Source of the DNA: JBHJHP01 sp042219855
GTDB taxonomy: Bacteria; Bacteroidota; Bacteroidia; Bacteroidales; UBA5342
Length of the DNA stretch: 64,000 nucleotides
Reading direction: 5' to 3'
Assembly: GCF_042219855.1 (NCBI RefSeq)
Contig: NZ_JBHJHP010000007.1
Span: 1-64,000, forward strand
Positions 32,357-41,702 of the stretch are shown here, piece by piece. Both the position numbers and the translations under genes were made by a program. Positions within the stretch are counted from its first letter, which is position 1; each line of letters begins with the position of its first letter. The notes beneath the pieces were generated by a model that searched no databases, had not been told where the DNA came from, and was given only the letters and a program-made list of their open reading frames with translations.

Positions 32357-33751
32357 TTACTCCTTCATTTCTTCCAGCACCAAAACCCAGTCGTTTCCGT
32401 TTTCCTTTTCTCCCGGAGGATCAAATTCATGGGTTCCACTATTTTCCACCTTCCTGATTTCAGTAATCTCTCCTGATTTCGGATCAAACCATAACGCTTT
32501 TACACCTGATTTGAATTTCGTCATGTTTACGGGAATATTTCTCCCGGTGTATGTATAGATATATGCATATCCTGTGCCTCGTGTCGCCTGAAGATGATCG
32601 TACTTTTCACCGTTCTCACCGGCGATCAAACTTTGATCCGGAACGCGATCCAGATATGGACGTGACAACATCAGGTCTTTCAGATATCCCATCTGTTTGG
32701 CACCGGGAGCTTCCAGAGCCTGTGTCCAGTATTCACGTGCACCATAGGCCGGTTCTTCATCCGAGGGTTTGTAAAACTGCATTATGGCACTGTGTCCGTA
32801 CGTAAACCCACAGGCACCTGCAAAAACTGACCAGTAGGCATAGCGGCGAACATCCTCAGCCTTCCAGTAAGGCTGAGTCGTATCATGCAAGCCCTGAGGA
32901 ATGCCTTCATACGACGGTTCACCGTCGATGGTTGGTTTGGCTGGTTTCAAATTAAAATCTGCCTGAATATAACGCCAGTTATCCTCTCCATAATTCCGTT
33001 CCGTATCATCCTGATCATACCTTCTGTGTCCTGACTGGACCATATTAAAATCCAACCATGACTCATTCTCAAACCAATCGGATGACTGCATCCGTCCCCG
33101 TGGATGAAAGGTGATTAAATGGTTGGGATCATTATTTTTTAAAGCATTTCCAATGGCATTCCAGGTGGCAGTGGAATCACTTCCAAAGGTATCACCGCCG
33201 TTGAGCCAGATAATGTTAGACCGATCCCTGTAACGTTTGGCCAGCCATTCACCATATAATTTTCCCTGCTCACGGGATACATAACCTCCACGTACGTTTC
33301 CACCCCAAACCGGCACCAATGCCATATATAATCCCTTTTCAGCAGCTTTGTCTATCACATAATCTATGTTGTCCCAGTAATCGTACTGTTCAGGATCAGA
33401 AAAGGAACTGCCTTCCGTAACAAGCGGTCTGGAAGCATCATCATTAATCAGTGCTGAGTCGCCGTATACATTCACGGCGCCCAAAGAATGCAGAACCATG
33501 ACCTGGATCACATTGAATCCTTTTTCCCGTCGGTCTTCAAGATATTTTTCAGCCTCCTCCCGGTTCAGTTTGGTAAACAACAACCAGCCCGTGTCACCCA
33601 GCCAGAAAAACGGATCACCACCAGATTTTACCATGTAGTGCCCGTTTTCAGAAACTTTTAATAATGGCAACTCCTCCGAGGTTTTCTTATGCGGAGCACA
33701 ACTGAAACATAAAACACCGGCTAAAAGCATTAATAAATTAAATCGTATCAT
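32357..33751 (-). CDS. GH140 apiosidase-like enzyme, lipoprotein
   Basis: The start is the ATG of MIRFNLL; the longer frame opens with TTG inside the upstream gene. The roughly 464-residue product has a lipoprotein signal (CFSC, Cys18), then a DUF4038/GH140 TIM barrel and a small C-terminal beta domain. The acid/base Asp is in LNGGDTFG (about residue 187) and the nucleophile Glu in IDGEPSYEG (about 278), in line with the characterised RG-II apiosidase of Bacteroides. GH140 cleaves the apiose-galacturonic-acid bond that joins side chains A and B to the RG-II backbone. It is 5 bases downstream of the beta-helix/DUF6298 gene and 21 bases upstream of GH143-GH142. Functional identity is strongly suggested, not proved. 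Confidence 0.88.
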   Translation of the reverse strand: MIRFNLLMLLAGVLCFSCAPHKKTSEELPLLKVSENGHYMVKSGGDPFFWLGDTGWLLFTKLNREEAEKYLEDRREKGFNVIQVMVLHSLGAVNVYGDSALINDDASRPLVTEGSSFSDPEQYDYWDNIDYVIDKAAEKGLYMALVPVWGGNVRGGYVSREQGKLYGEWLAKRYRDRSNIIWLNGGDTFGSDSTATWNAIGNALKNNDPNHLITFHPRGRMQSSDWFENESWLDFNMVQSGHRRYDQDDTERNYGEDNWRYIQADFNLKPAKPTIDGEPSYEGIPQGLHDTTQPYWKAEDVRRYAYWSVFAGACGFTYGHSAIMQFYKPSDEEPAYGAREYWTQALEAPGAKQMGYLKDLMLSRPYLDRVPDQSLIAGENGEKYDHLQATRGTGYAYIYTYTGRNIPVNMTKFKSGVKALWFDPKSGEITEIRKVENSGTHEFDPPGEKENGNDWVLVLEEMKE

Positions 33752-33756
33752 TCGTA

Positions 33757-36700
33757 TTATTTTTTTCTGATCCAAACTATATTGGTTCCGTTATGAGGAA
33801 GGTCAATTGTTGTGACCTCTCCGGCTTTAATGATCAATGATTCAGCTAAAACCGATCCATCAGATGGCCTGATAAACTGAACCTGGAACTTTCCTTTTTT
33901 ATTTGATAAATCGACAGATAGTCTTCGCTTATCATTACAATATACGATCATGCCGTCATCGCCTTCCAGAATACAGGTTCTGTCCGGTGTTGATCCGGGA
34001 TCTTCAGGATGCATCCTGGCTGCATCAGCCAAAAACTGATCAGGAACACCTTCCGGCAAAACAGTCAGTGAACCTCCTGCCATCAATACTGCCCAGCCGT
34101 ATACATTGTATCTTCCCTCCGAAAAAATAACAGCCTTATCCGGATATTTTGAAGTATATGTATAAACCGAGTGATACACTGAATTGAAAGAACGTTTTCC
34201 AACATTTATCTTCCTTGCATGCTGACGTGGTGCCAGTTGCTGATCTCCCAGCGGGGCATATAATGAACCGTCTTCACGGTATGCCCAGTACCGGATATCG
34301 ATCACATCAACCAGTTTTGCCAGATCCTGATTCTCTAAGACTGAATCCTGCACATCCTTTGTCGCGGAGAGCCCGATCAACTGATCTTTACCTGTTTCAT
34401 TTTCCCAATCATGTATGGTTTCAAGCCAGAACGCTGTAAAGTGATACGGACCGGTATACTCGGCGCTGGTTAACTGTAACACATTGGAGTTACCGTCAAA
34501 ATTATTCATGCACTGCTTAATAAATGCCTGATGCAACGGACGTCTTACCGGATCTGTTTCATCGTAAAACTGCTCGGCCATATAAATTCTTTTGTCGCCG
34601 GCAAAGGGCACCGGTTCAGGAAAACCGGTATCGTTGATATTATTCACCGGCCTCCATGGACAATCCACCCAATGAGCGCCAGCCTCCAGAATATTGTGCT
34701 GAAAATAATTATGATGCACCAAAAGCTTACCATTTTGATCTGCCAGATCAGCAAACTGCTTCAACCGGTTCCAGTAGAAATAGTCATATTTAGTCAGATC
34801 ATATTTACTGAGTCCATCCCAGGCCGTACCCTTTCCGCTGCGGGCAAAAGGTTGTTCATAAAAGGGGGCCCATACCTGACCATCCATGCGCCTTACGCGT
34901 TCATGATCATCGCGGCGACGATCGTACCATAAGCCATAATTCTGTTCCAGTCCAACCATGTTATATTTATTCATCCAATCGACCACCTCGTTCAGATTAT
35001 CGGTATAACCGTATCCGTTTCTTCCGGGCACATACCGTGTTACAGCCGGTGTGGCTTTTGCAGTGGCGTAAGGTCTAGCCACCCCACGCCACCAGGGCAC
35101 TGTAAACCGCATTCCGGTCACCAGTTTGCCATCAACAACCAGTTTCCCGTTTTGAACCGACATAAGATGCTTTTCTTCTGCCAAAGCGCCGGAAGCCTCT
35201 TTTATTTTCTCAACTGTTTTAATGCCGGAATTATCTACCAAAACCGGATCACGCGAAGGGGCTTCCCTTATCCAGTCCTCGAGCCGTAAGGCTGGCTGAA
35301 AAGATTGTTCCGAATATGTCTTGGCTTCATCAGCAGTCGGACTGCTGGTTGAATTACTACTGTAGGGCATCACCTCTTTTTCATATGCAGCCGCATCCTT
35401 TTTGAGCCGTTCTGCCAGTTGAGCATAAAACAGACTGCGTGGTTTAACATGGTTGTTCTGATCGACCCAAATCCCATTGCCTGAGAACTGACTCCAGGCA
35501 CCGTATGCCCAGTTCATGGCTGTAGGTGGCGCATAATTATTGATTCTGGCTGCAGAGCACTGCCACAGCATGGAATTGGCCGCGGTCCAACCTGATCCCT
35601 GATTATCAAGTCCCTGGTTACTGAATGAGATCATATTCCCATCCACATTCACAATATCAAATAATACACCGGAAGCCCAGCTGTCGATGGTTCCGCTGAA
35701 TTCATATGGCAGATGCGCCTCGCACTGTACAAAGGCATTTGGTCCAGCCGCACAAAATCCCACCGCAAAATCATGGTATCCATATTCTGAATACAAGCGC
35801 TGAAACAGGGTTTGTTGGCCCATGGTAAAAAAGGTATATCTGCGTTGACCACCTATTTCTGAAACCGGTTCCTTCGATACACAATCCTGAACTGTTACCC
35901 GTCGGGCAGTTTCATATACGGCGACCGCCGAACCGGCAAAATGGGTAAACTTAACCTGTCTTACCCATACATCCTGAGAATTTTCTATGGTAATTGCGGA
36001 CCAGCAGTGGTCTTCATCTTTTGGATTGGAAGCATCAAAATCTGATTTCAGATTCATATGCTCAATCCCAATATTTTTTATTCGTCCAGGCCAGTTATAT
36101 TTGGTGACTGTACTTATCCCCCAGTGCTGGTCCAGGGCTGTTGTTAAAGGTGCATCTACTAAAATTGTATTCCCATTGATTGCTGTTATTGTTCTGTCCC
36201 ATATAATATCTCTGGTCCCTTCTTTCCATCCAATCCAACCGGTTTCTTCTCCTCCAAACTCTCTCATATTTAGTTCCTGGATCCAGGTTTTGGTTGAAGG
36301 CCGGCGGATAAAGATCTGGTCTCCGATACTCAATCCCTTTGTAGATTCAAGTTGAAGTTCAAATGCATTTACAGGTACATATTGACTGGTTATATTTACC
36401 GGCTTGGAGTATACCACATTGTTCGGTCCTAAAACACGTATAAGATTTTGTCTCTCCTTTCCTCCTGCAATAAGTGTAGTTCCGTTCCGGCCGGTTCCAC
36501 TGCCCCGAATCACAATGCCTGAAGATTTGATTACCAGCCTTCCATTCACATGAAAGGTCCCTGTATCCAGTAAGACTGCTCCTTTGAATCCATCCTGATC
36601 CGGTGGCAATGTGGCAATATAATCAATCGCTTTCTGGATATCTGCTGTAGCATCTGCATTAATGTTCGGCACAAGAACTTTTGCATTAACCAATGGAATT

Positions 36701-36909
36701 TCTTCTTCTGATGCTTTATACCCGGCATACGAAAAGTCAGGAATCCTGTCACCTTTTTCGTCAGGCTGATATTGCAGTTTTCCGTCTCTTCCAATAATGA
36801 GTGGTCGTTTAGCATCCTGCGTAAAACCAGTAACAGAAGACATCAGCAGGATAAACGTCAAAAATATTTTAAAAAATGAACTGTATTCTACCTTCGTTTT
36901 TTCAATCAT
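33757..36909 (-). CDS. pectate-lyase-like beta-helix fused to a DUF6298 domain
   Basis: The 1050-residue product has a signal peptide (about 1-31). Residues about 75-490 form a right-handed beta-helix of the pectate_lyase_3 type: DIQKAIDYIATL, GAVLLDTGTFHVNGRLVI, VIRGSGTGRNGTTL, then coils such as SAITIENSQDVWVRQVKF. Residues about 585-1050 form a TIM-barrel-like DUF6298 region (GMRFTVPWWRG, LEQNYGLWYDRRRDDHER, LVHHNYFQHNILEAG, IYMAEQFYDETD) and a final beta domain. I know no characterised enzyme of this layout. Its position just upstream of GH140 and GH143-GH142 suggests action on RG-II or a linked pectin. Its own -7 element lies 62 bases upstream. Confidence 0.75.
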   Translation of the reverse strand: MIEKTKVEYSSFFKIFLTFILLMSSVTGFTQDAKRPLIIGRDGKLQYQPDEKGDRIPDFSYAGYKASEEEIPLVNAKVLVPNINADATADIQKAIDYIATLPPDQDGFKGAVLLDTGTFHVNGRLVIKSSGIVIRGSGTGRNGTTLIAGGKERQNLIRVLGPNNVVYSKPVNITSQYVPVNAFELQLESTKGLSIGDQIFIRRPSTKTWIQELNMREFGGEETGWIGWKEGTRDIIWDRTITAINGNTILVDAPLTTALDQHWGISTVTKYNWPGRIKNIGIEHMNLKSDFDASNPKDEDHCWSAITIENSQDVWVRQVKFTHFAGSAVAVYETARRVTVQDCVSKEPVSEIGGQRRYTFFTMGQQTLFQRLYSEYGYHDFAVGFCAAGPNAFVQCEAHLPYEFSGTIDSWASGVLFDIVNVDGNMISFSNQGLDNQGSGWTAANSMLWQCSAARINNYAPPTAMNWAYGAWSQFSGNGIWVDQNNHVKPRSLFYAQLAERLKKDAAAYEKEVMPYSSNSTSSPTADEAKTYSEQSFQPALRLEDWIREAPSRDPVLVDNSGIKTVEKIKEASGALAEEKHLMSVQNGKLVVDGKLVTGMRFTVPWWRGVARPYATAKATPAVTRYVPGRNGYGYTDNLNEVVDWMNKYNMVGLEQNYGLWYDRRRDDHERVRRMDGQVWAPFYEQPFARSGKGTAWDGLSKYDLTKYDYFYWNRLKQFADLADQNGKLLVHHNYFQHNILEAGAHWVDCPWRPVNNINDTGFPEPVPFAGDKRIYMAEQFYDETDPVRRPLHQAFIKQCMNNFDGNSNVLQLTSAEYTGPYHFTAFWLETIHDWENETGKDQLIGLSATKDVQDSVLENQDLAKLVDVIDIRYWAYREDGSLYAPLGDQQLAPRQHARKINVGKRSFNSVYHSVYTYTSKYPDKAVIFSEGRYNVYGWAVLMAGGSLTVLPEGVPDQFLADAARMHPEDPGSTPDRTCILEGDDGMIVYCNDKRRLSVDLSNKKGKFQVQFIRPSDGSVLAESLIIKAGEVTTIDLPHNGTNIVWIRKK

Positions 36910-36970
36910 TTTGGGTATTCATTAATGTTGTTTGTGTTGTGACAAAACATGAATCATGCCACACTTCATA

Positions 36971-36978
36971 CAAATTTA
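36971..36978 (-). promoter_or_regulatory. possible -7 promoter element
   Basis: The minus strand reads TAAATTTG, an exact TAnnTTTG match, 62 bases before the ATG at 36909, in the 87-base gap after the symporter gene. No TTTG was found at the normal -33 spacing, so it may be weak. If real, the beta-helix and later GH genes have a second promoter. Confidence 0.4.
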
Positions 36979-36996
36979 CTGATTCACATCAGATTA

Positions 36997-38562
36997 TCAG
37001 AAATTATTCTTTTTGTATTTTAACCAACCCTTGTAGGTCAGACGATCGTCAATTTCCCTGGCTTTAAAGAAGTAACTCGCAATAAAACCAACAACAAAAA
37101 GTATGATATGGCTGTAAACCCCGATCATATATTTATGTTGGTTAAAATTATACTTACCGAAATCAAGCAACAAAACTTCCTTGCTGCTGTTCCCTATTGG
37201 AGTCGAGGTCAGCAATGCCCATGCAGTGAATATTACACTGGCGGCAATACCGAAATACAGGCCTTTTTTACCGGGACGCTTGGATACAATGCCCAGAAGA
37301 AACATTCCCGCAATACCACCTGAAAAGATGGCATATAGTGTGAATACAATACTCAGAACACCTTTTCCGCCGGCCTTCACATAAAACATAGCCACTGCAA
37401 TTGCACCTAAACCCGCAAGAACAATAAAAAGCTTACTCAGCATGACCTGCTCGCGTTCTGAACTTTTCGGTCGGAATCTTAAATAGTAATCTTCCAGGGC
37501 GATAGCCGAGAGGCAGTTAAGATCGGAGTCGAGACTGGAAACGGCAGCTGCTATTAAGGCTGATATTATGATACCAACCACACCTACCGGAAGTTTGGTC
37601 ATGATAAAGAAGGGAAACACAGCATCGTTTTTTATGCCTTCCGGTAAAACATCACCCGTGACATGATAGTATGAAAATAAGGCTGTACCAATGAACATAA
37701 AAAGGGCCCAAACCGGTACACTTAGCAATACACCAATCAGAGAAGCTTTAATTGCTTCCTTATCTGATTTAGCGGTAAGGTAACGCTGTACTATGGTCTG
37801 ATCTGTACCATACTTCTGAATTGCATAAAATATTCCGTTTAAGGCCATGACCCAGAATGTGAGGTTAACAAATTCCATATCAAAGGGGCCAAAACCTATT
37901 CTACCATTTTCTTTTGCTACGGTCCATATTTCAGCCGGTCCGCCTGGTGTACTGAACAACAGGATTGCCAGTGTAATTATACCGCCCACGATCAACATAA
38001 AACCCTGGATCACATCTAACCATATAACCGCTTCAATTCCACCAAGCATGGTCAGAATTATGACAGCTGCACCAATCACCCAAATGACAGTGACCGTATC
38101 AAGTCCCATCATCTTACCGATGGCCAGGGCAATAAGATAAAATACGGTTCCCATCTTTGAAAAATGGGTCAACACGAAAGCAAGAGAACTGTATAAGCGG
38201 GCTCCAAAGCCAAAGCGTTTTTCAAAATACTCATAAGCGCTCAGCTTTATGACATGCCGAAACAATGGCACAATAAATCCAATGGCAAATATTAAAACAA
38301 TGGGCACCATTAATCCCTGCACAAGCCTTATCCAATTGGTCGAGAATCCCTCACCCGGATAAGCCAGGAAAGTCACACTGCTGATCAGTGTGGCAAGAAT
38401 TGATATGCCAATAGCCCAAGAAGGCAGGTTTCCCCCACCCGTGAAATACTTTCCGGTACTTTTCTGTTGTCTTGCAAACCTGAATCCTACGCCCAGTGAT
38501 ACCAACAGGGTGAGAATAATAATGATATAATCAATGAGATGAATGGAGTTCGTTGTTTGCAT
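36997..38562 (-). CDS. sodium/solute symporter, SSS family, in the sugar-acid operon
   Basis: The 521-residue protein has about 13 hydrophobic helices and SSS signatures: KYFTGGGNLPSWAIGISILATLIS near helix 2, GGIEAVIWLDVIQG and AAAVSSLDSDLNCLSAIALEDYYLR (Na2-site region). It is a different branch from the symporter at 8541-10181. Its ATG overlaps the kinase stop (ATGA), so it is translationally coupled to the DUF1537-PdxA2-aldolase-dehydrogenase genes. SSS carriers of uronates and sugar acids are common, so it is the best candidate to import the acid (for example DHA) that the operon breaks down. The substrate is inferred from context only. Confidence 0.88.
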   Translation of the reverse strand: MQTTNSIHLIDYIIIILTLLVSLGVGFRFARQQKSTGKYFTGGGNLPSWAIGISILATLISSVTFLAYPGEGFSTNWIRLVQGLMVPIVLIFAIGFIVPLFRHVIKLSAYEYFEKRFGFGARLYSSLAFVLTHFSKMGTVFYLIALAIGKMMGLDTVTVIWVIGAAVIILTMLGGIEAVIWLDVIQGFMLIVGGIITLAILLFSTPGGPAEIWTVAKENGRIGFGPFDMEFVNLTFWVMALNGIFYAIQKYGTDQTIVQRYLTAKSDKEAIKASLIGVLLSVPVWALFMFIGTALFSYYHVTGDVLPEGIKNDAVFPFFIMTKLPVGVVGIIISALIAAAVSSLDSDLNCLSAIALEDYYLRFRPKSSEREQVMLSKLFIVLAGLGAIAVAMFYVKAGGKGVLSIVFTLYAIFSGGIAGMFLLGIVSKRPGKKGLYFGIAASVIFTAWALLTSTPIGNSSKEVLLLDFGKYNFNQHKYMIGVYSHIILFVVGFIASYFFKAREIDDRLTYKGWLKYKKNNF

Positions 38563-39728
38563 CAGGCGTGGGTTTTAATTCGAACGGTATCTTTAGGCCA
38601 TTTATAACTTCCTGGTTTTGTTGTAATTTTCATGTTGGGAAACTTATCCACTTTCATCTGAATAATGCCGGCATCCAATTCACAAAATGGCATCAATCGA
38701 TTTATTTCCAAACTTTTAAAAACTGCTGATGCAGTAGCACCACCTTCAATAAAAAGATCCTCCAGAGCAACAGATTTGCTGACCCTTGCAACAAATTCAC
38801 CCATATTTTTACTGAGACGAACAGACAGGCCAGTTTCCTTTTTGTATTTATGCTTTATGGAGACAAAAACATTTTTGTTGGCATTAAGCTGCGCCGTAAC
38901 TTCACTGACCCAGTTCTGCATAACATTCTTATCGAAATCGGCATTATTAAATATTTCTGCCGGCATATTAATCACGGAAATATTATGGTTCGTGGTCAGT
39001 TTATCCATATCGGGAGATTTTGGGAAAGCACTACCAAAAATAAACAATGTTTTTGAACCAAAGGTGTACTCTTTTTTAACCCCATTATGAATCTGTCCGT
39101 TTTTCAGGCTGAACAGAATGGCATTAAAAAAGCCGGCACCACCCGCTATCACCATATTTTTACTTAGCCTCATGGTCCAGTGTTTCATATCCTCATCGCT
39201 CATTATATCGCCTACAACCAGGCCTGAAGCCGGCATGGGATCATTAACAGAAACAGATTTTACATCGCAAAACTCATTACTGATTAATTCTGTCACCCTG
39301 GATGAGTTGATAGCATACTCCGGATCATTTCCGAATGAAGTGCTGGCTAAGGGTGTGCCTTCCACAAAATATACACCATTTTCAATGATGCGCTTAAAAT
39401 AAGGATTTCCAGCTACGATTACAGCAACATCCTTTTCAGAAGCTTTCATCTGAGCATATAACTCAGCCGCAACATTACCCCTTAAAACTGAATCAAGTTT
39501 TTTAAATATAAATTCCGGCTTGAGTTGTAAAAGTTTCCGTGTGATTTTATCGATTTCCTTTGCAGCGTCTGTTTTACTCAGTGCGCGGGTATTGGTAGCA
39601 ATGATCAGCAGATCGACATCACGCACCTTCTCTACCCTGGTCTCTATCATAACCCGAAGACCATGTCGCAATCCTATTCCGCCAATTTCAGCAGCACCCG
39701 TAAAATCATCTGCAATTACAGCTATCAT
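38562..39728 (-). CDS. DUF1537 four-carbon acid-sugar kinase
   Basis: The 388-residue protein starts with IAVIADDFTGAAEIGGIGL, the DDFTGA signature of the DUF1537 kinases (OtnK/DtnK), and has FKKLDSVLRGNVAAEL (substrate-binding KxDSTLRGN block), AGNPYFKR and a glycine-rich nucleotide region near the C-terminus (FIEGGATASAVF). Family members phosphorylate D-threonate, D- or L-erythronate or related tetronates at O-4. The adjacent pdxA2-like gene (5 bases away) is the standard partner: D-threonate is oxidised through 4-phospho-D-threonate to dihydroxyacetone phosphate by DtnK and PdxA2. The length is normal to slightly short. A tetronate kinase is likely; which stereoisomer is inferred from the pathway model. 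Confidence 0.9.
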   Translation of the reverse strand: MIAVIADDFTGAAEIGGIGLRHGLRVMIETRVEKVRDVDLLIIATNTRALSKTDAAKEIDKITRKLLQLKPEFIFKKLDSVLRGNVAAELYAQMKASEKDVAVIVAGNPYFKRIIENGVYFVEGTPLASTSFGNDPEYAINSSRVTELISNEFCDVKSVSVNDPMPASGLVVGDIMSDEDMKHWTMRLSKNMVIAGGAGFFNAILFSLKNGQIHNGVKKEYTFGSKTLFIFGSAFPKSPDMDKLTTNHNISVINMPAEIFNNADFDKNVMQNWVSEVTAQLNANKNVFVSIKHKYKKETGLSVRLSKNMGEFVARVSKSVALEDLFIEGGATASAVFKSLEINRLMPFCELDAGIIQMKVDKFPNMKITTKPGSYKWPKDTVRIKTHA

Positions 39729-39733
39729 CTATC

Positions 39734-40780
39734 CTACCTCTGTTTTTCTGATTGATATAATCTGGTGGCATATTCAATTGCCAGACGTAAAGCATCAGAA
39801 CTTGCCACCCCTGTTCCGGCTACCTCAAAAGCGGTACCGTGATCCACCGATGTACGTATAATGGGCAATCCAAGTGTAATATTCACGCCCTTTACACTTT
39901 TCATCACATTCTTCTCCTTATCCCAGTTGAACCCAACGACCTTGAATGGTATATGTCCCTGATCGTGATACATAGCTACACAACCATCGAATTTACCTCC
40001 TTTGGCCATGGCAAACAATGTATCCGGAGGTACTGGTCCCACAGCATTGATTCCTATGCTTCTGGCATACTCCAGTGCTGGTTCTATCTCCTCTTTTTCC
40101 TCCCACCCAAATAATCCGTTATCGCTCGAATGCGGATTTAACCCGGCCACTCCAATTTTAGGCTCATCTATTCCAAGTTTTTTAAGGCTGTCATCCAAAA
40201 GCTGAATCACCTCTGTTATCCTGTCCTTCTTAACCCTGTCGCAGGCTTCACGAAGTGATACGTGGGTACTTACATGAATGACCCTTAAATCTTCTTCAGC
40301 CAGTAACATGGCATATTTTGCGGTATTGGTGTAATGGGCATATATTTCGGTATGACCCGAAAAATGATGTCCTGCAGCATTTATGGCCCCCTTATGGATC
40401 GGTCCTGTAACAGTGCCATCCACTTCCTTATCCAGCGCCAGATCAATAGCTTTCTTCACAGCTCTGAAAGCCAGGTCACCTGCCGCAGCAGATACTTTAC
40501 CAAAATTAATGTCATGTAAATGTGCACTATCCAGATGATACAGATCCATTATACCCGGATCAAACCGGGCTTCCGCGATATTCCTGATATTGTTTATCCT
40601 GAGCTTCGCATCTACTAGCTTTATGGCTTTGGCCATAATCTGTTCATTGCCAACGAGCACCGGATTACAGATGGAATACAGCTCCGGATCAGCAAATGTT
40701 TTAGCTGCAATCTCAGGTCCTATCCCTGCCGGATCACCCATGGTAATAGCCAGAACCGGTATATTTTTTTTGTTATTCAT
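39734..40780 (-). CDS. pdxA2: PdxA2-like 4-phospho-tetronate dehydrogenase
   Basis: The 348-residue protein starts LAITMGDPAGIGPEIAAK, with metal-binding GHTEIYAHY, VHVSTHVSLREACD and MYHDQGHIPFKVVGFN, and ends with the family's GTAFEVAGTG. These are intact PdxA motifs. Classical PdxA serves vitamin B6 synthesis, but members next to DUF1537 kinases (PdxA2) oxidise and decarboxylate 4-phospho-D-threonate or -erythronate to dihydroxyacetone phosphate and CO2. Its operon position between the aldolase (stop directly adjoining its start) and the kinase (5-base gap), with no vitamin B6 gene, argues for the catabolic role. NAD should be the acceptor. Confidence 0.88.
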   Translation of the reverse strand: MNNKKNIPVLAITMGDPAGIGPEIAAKTFADPELYSICNPVLVGNEQIMAKAIKLVDAKLRINNIRNIAEARFDPGIMDLYHLDSAHLHDINFGKVSAAAGDLAFRAVKKAIDLALDKEVDGTVTGPIHKGAINAAGHHFSGHTEIYAHYTNTAKYAMLLAEEDLRVIHVSTHVSLREACDRVKKDRITEVIQLLDDSLKKLGIDEPKIGVAGLNPHSSDNGLFGWEEKEEIEPALEYARSIGINAVGPVPPDTLFAMAKGGKFDGCVAMYHDQGHIPFKVVGFNWDKEKNVMKSVKGVNITLGLPIIRTSVDHGTAFEVAGTGVASSDALRLAIEYATRLYQSEKQR

Positions 40781-40781
40781 T

Positions 40782-41699
40782 TCAGATTAATTCATATTTT
40801 TTCAACGCTTCCCTGATATAAACACCATAGTTGTTTTCGTCCTTCTCACTCATTCTGTACATTGGTGGTAATACGTCAGGTCCGCAGATACCCATGACAG
40901 ACATGATATATTTTAAGGCAGGAACAGACTGGCTCAGTGATTTGTCTTTCTGATACAAGAGCCCCAGTTGATTGGTTATTTCCTGCAACTCACCGGCGTT
41001 ATCAAACTGACCTTCATTAACCGCCTCCACCATTTTTGCGTAATGCCCGGGAGCAAAATTACCGGTGCTGGGAACAATTCCTGCCGAACCGTTTTGTAAT
41101 GCATAGGAAGACTGTGCCGCCCAACCAATCAGGTGAACAAAGTCCGGTCTGTCCCTCCAAAGATCAAGGGATTTATCGAGCCGTGAAATATCCCTTTCAG
41201 AATCCTTAACCCCAACGATATTCGGATGAAAACTCAGCTCATTAAGCACTTCAAGCGGAATGGACATTTTTACCGTAGCCGGCATGTTGTAAATAATCAA
41301 AGGACAGGTTACAGCGTCTGCGAGATCCCTGAAATAATGCAGCATTTGCATGTCATCCATTGGATAAAAAGAAGGGAGCGTAGCAACCATAACATCAGCC
41401 CCAAGATTACAAAAGCGTTTTGCCATATCCACCGAATCAAACAGAGAATTGGATGATATACCGGCATATACTATGCAACCTCCATCTGCTGCTGCAACAG
41501 TTTCTTCCAGCACTTTAATCCGCTGTTCATAAGACACCGATGGCCCCTCACCAGTTGTGCCCAGTACAAAAGGATGCACACCGTTACTTTTAAACAAATC
41601 AACAATACGGTTTATCGCCTTCCCGTCCACTGATCCGTCATCTTTAAACGGTGTAACCATCGGCACAATAACGCCGTTATATTGTTTTACTTCGTTCAT
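40782..41699 (-). CDS. DHDPS/NAL-family class I aldolase (candidate 2-keto-3-deoxy-sugar-acid aldolase)
   Basis: The 305-residue protein has the family motif VLGTTGEGPSVSYEQR (about residues 44-59), the catalytic Tyr in LIIYNMPAT (about 136), the Schiff-base Lys in VGVKDSERD (about 164) and GSAGIVPSTGNF. Members split or make bonds to pyruvate: dihydrodipicolinate, N-acetylneuraminate, KDG and related 2-keto-3-deoxy acids. It sits between an iron alcohol dehydrogenase and PdxA2 in a sugar-acid operon, with lysine-pathway genes absent, so a catabolic aldolase is likely. Kdo, DHA or KDG could be the substrate; DHA fits the downstream kinase best. Substrate assignment is inference. Confidence 0.85.
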   Translation of the reverse strand: MNEVKQYNGVIVPMVTPFKDDGSVDGKAINRIVDLFKSNGVHPFVLGTTGEGPSVSYEQRIKVLEETVAAADGGCIVYAGISSNSLFDSVDMAKRFCNLGADVMVATLPSFYPMDDMQMLHYFRDLADAVTCPLIIYNMPATVKMSIPLEVLNELSFHPNIVGVKDSERDISRLDKSLDLWRDRPDFVHLIGWAAQSSYALQNGSAGIVPSTGNFAPGHYAKMVEAVNEGQFDNAGELQEITNQLGLLYQKDKSLSQSVPALKYIMSVMGICGPDVLPPMYRMSEKDENNYGVYIREALKKYELI

Positions 41700-41702
41700 T
41701 TA

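Noticed and set aside
39734..40780. Vitamin B6 biosynthesis gene pdxA
   Set aside because: The DUF1537 kinase 5 bases away and the aldolase and dehydrogenase beside it fit the catabolic PdxA2 role; no other vitamin B6 gene is near.
40782..41699. Lysine-biosynthesis dihydrodipicolinate synthase
   Set aside because: The motifs are shared by all DHDPS-family aldolases, and the operon has no lysine genes but a sugar-acid kinase and dehydrogenases.
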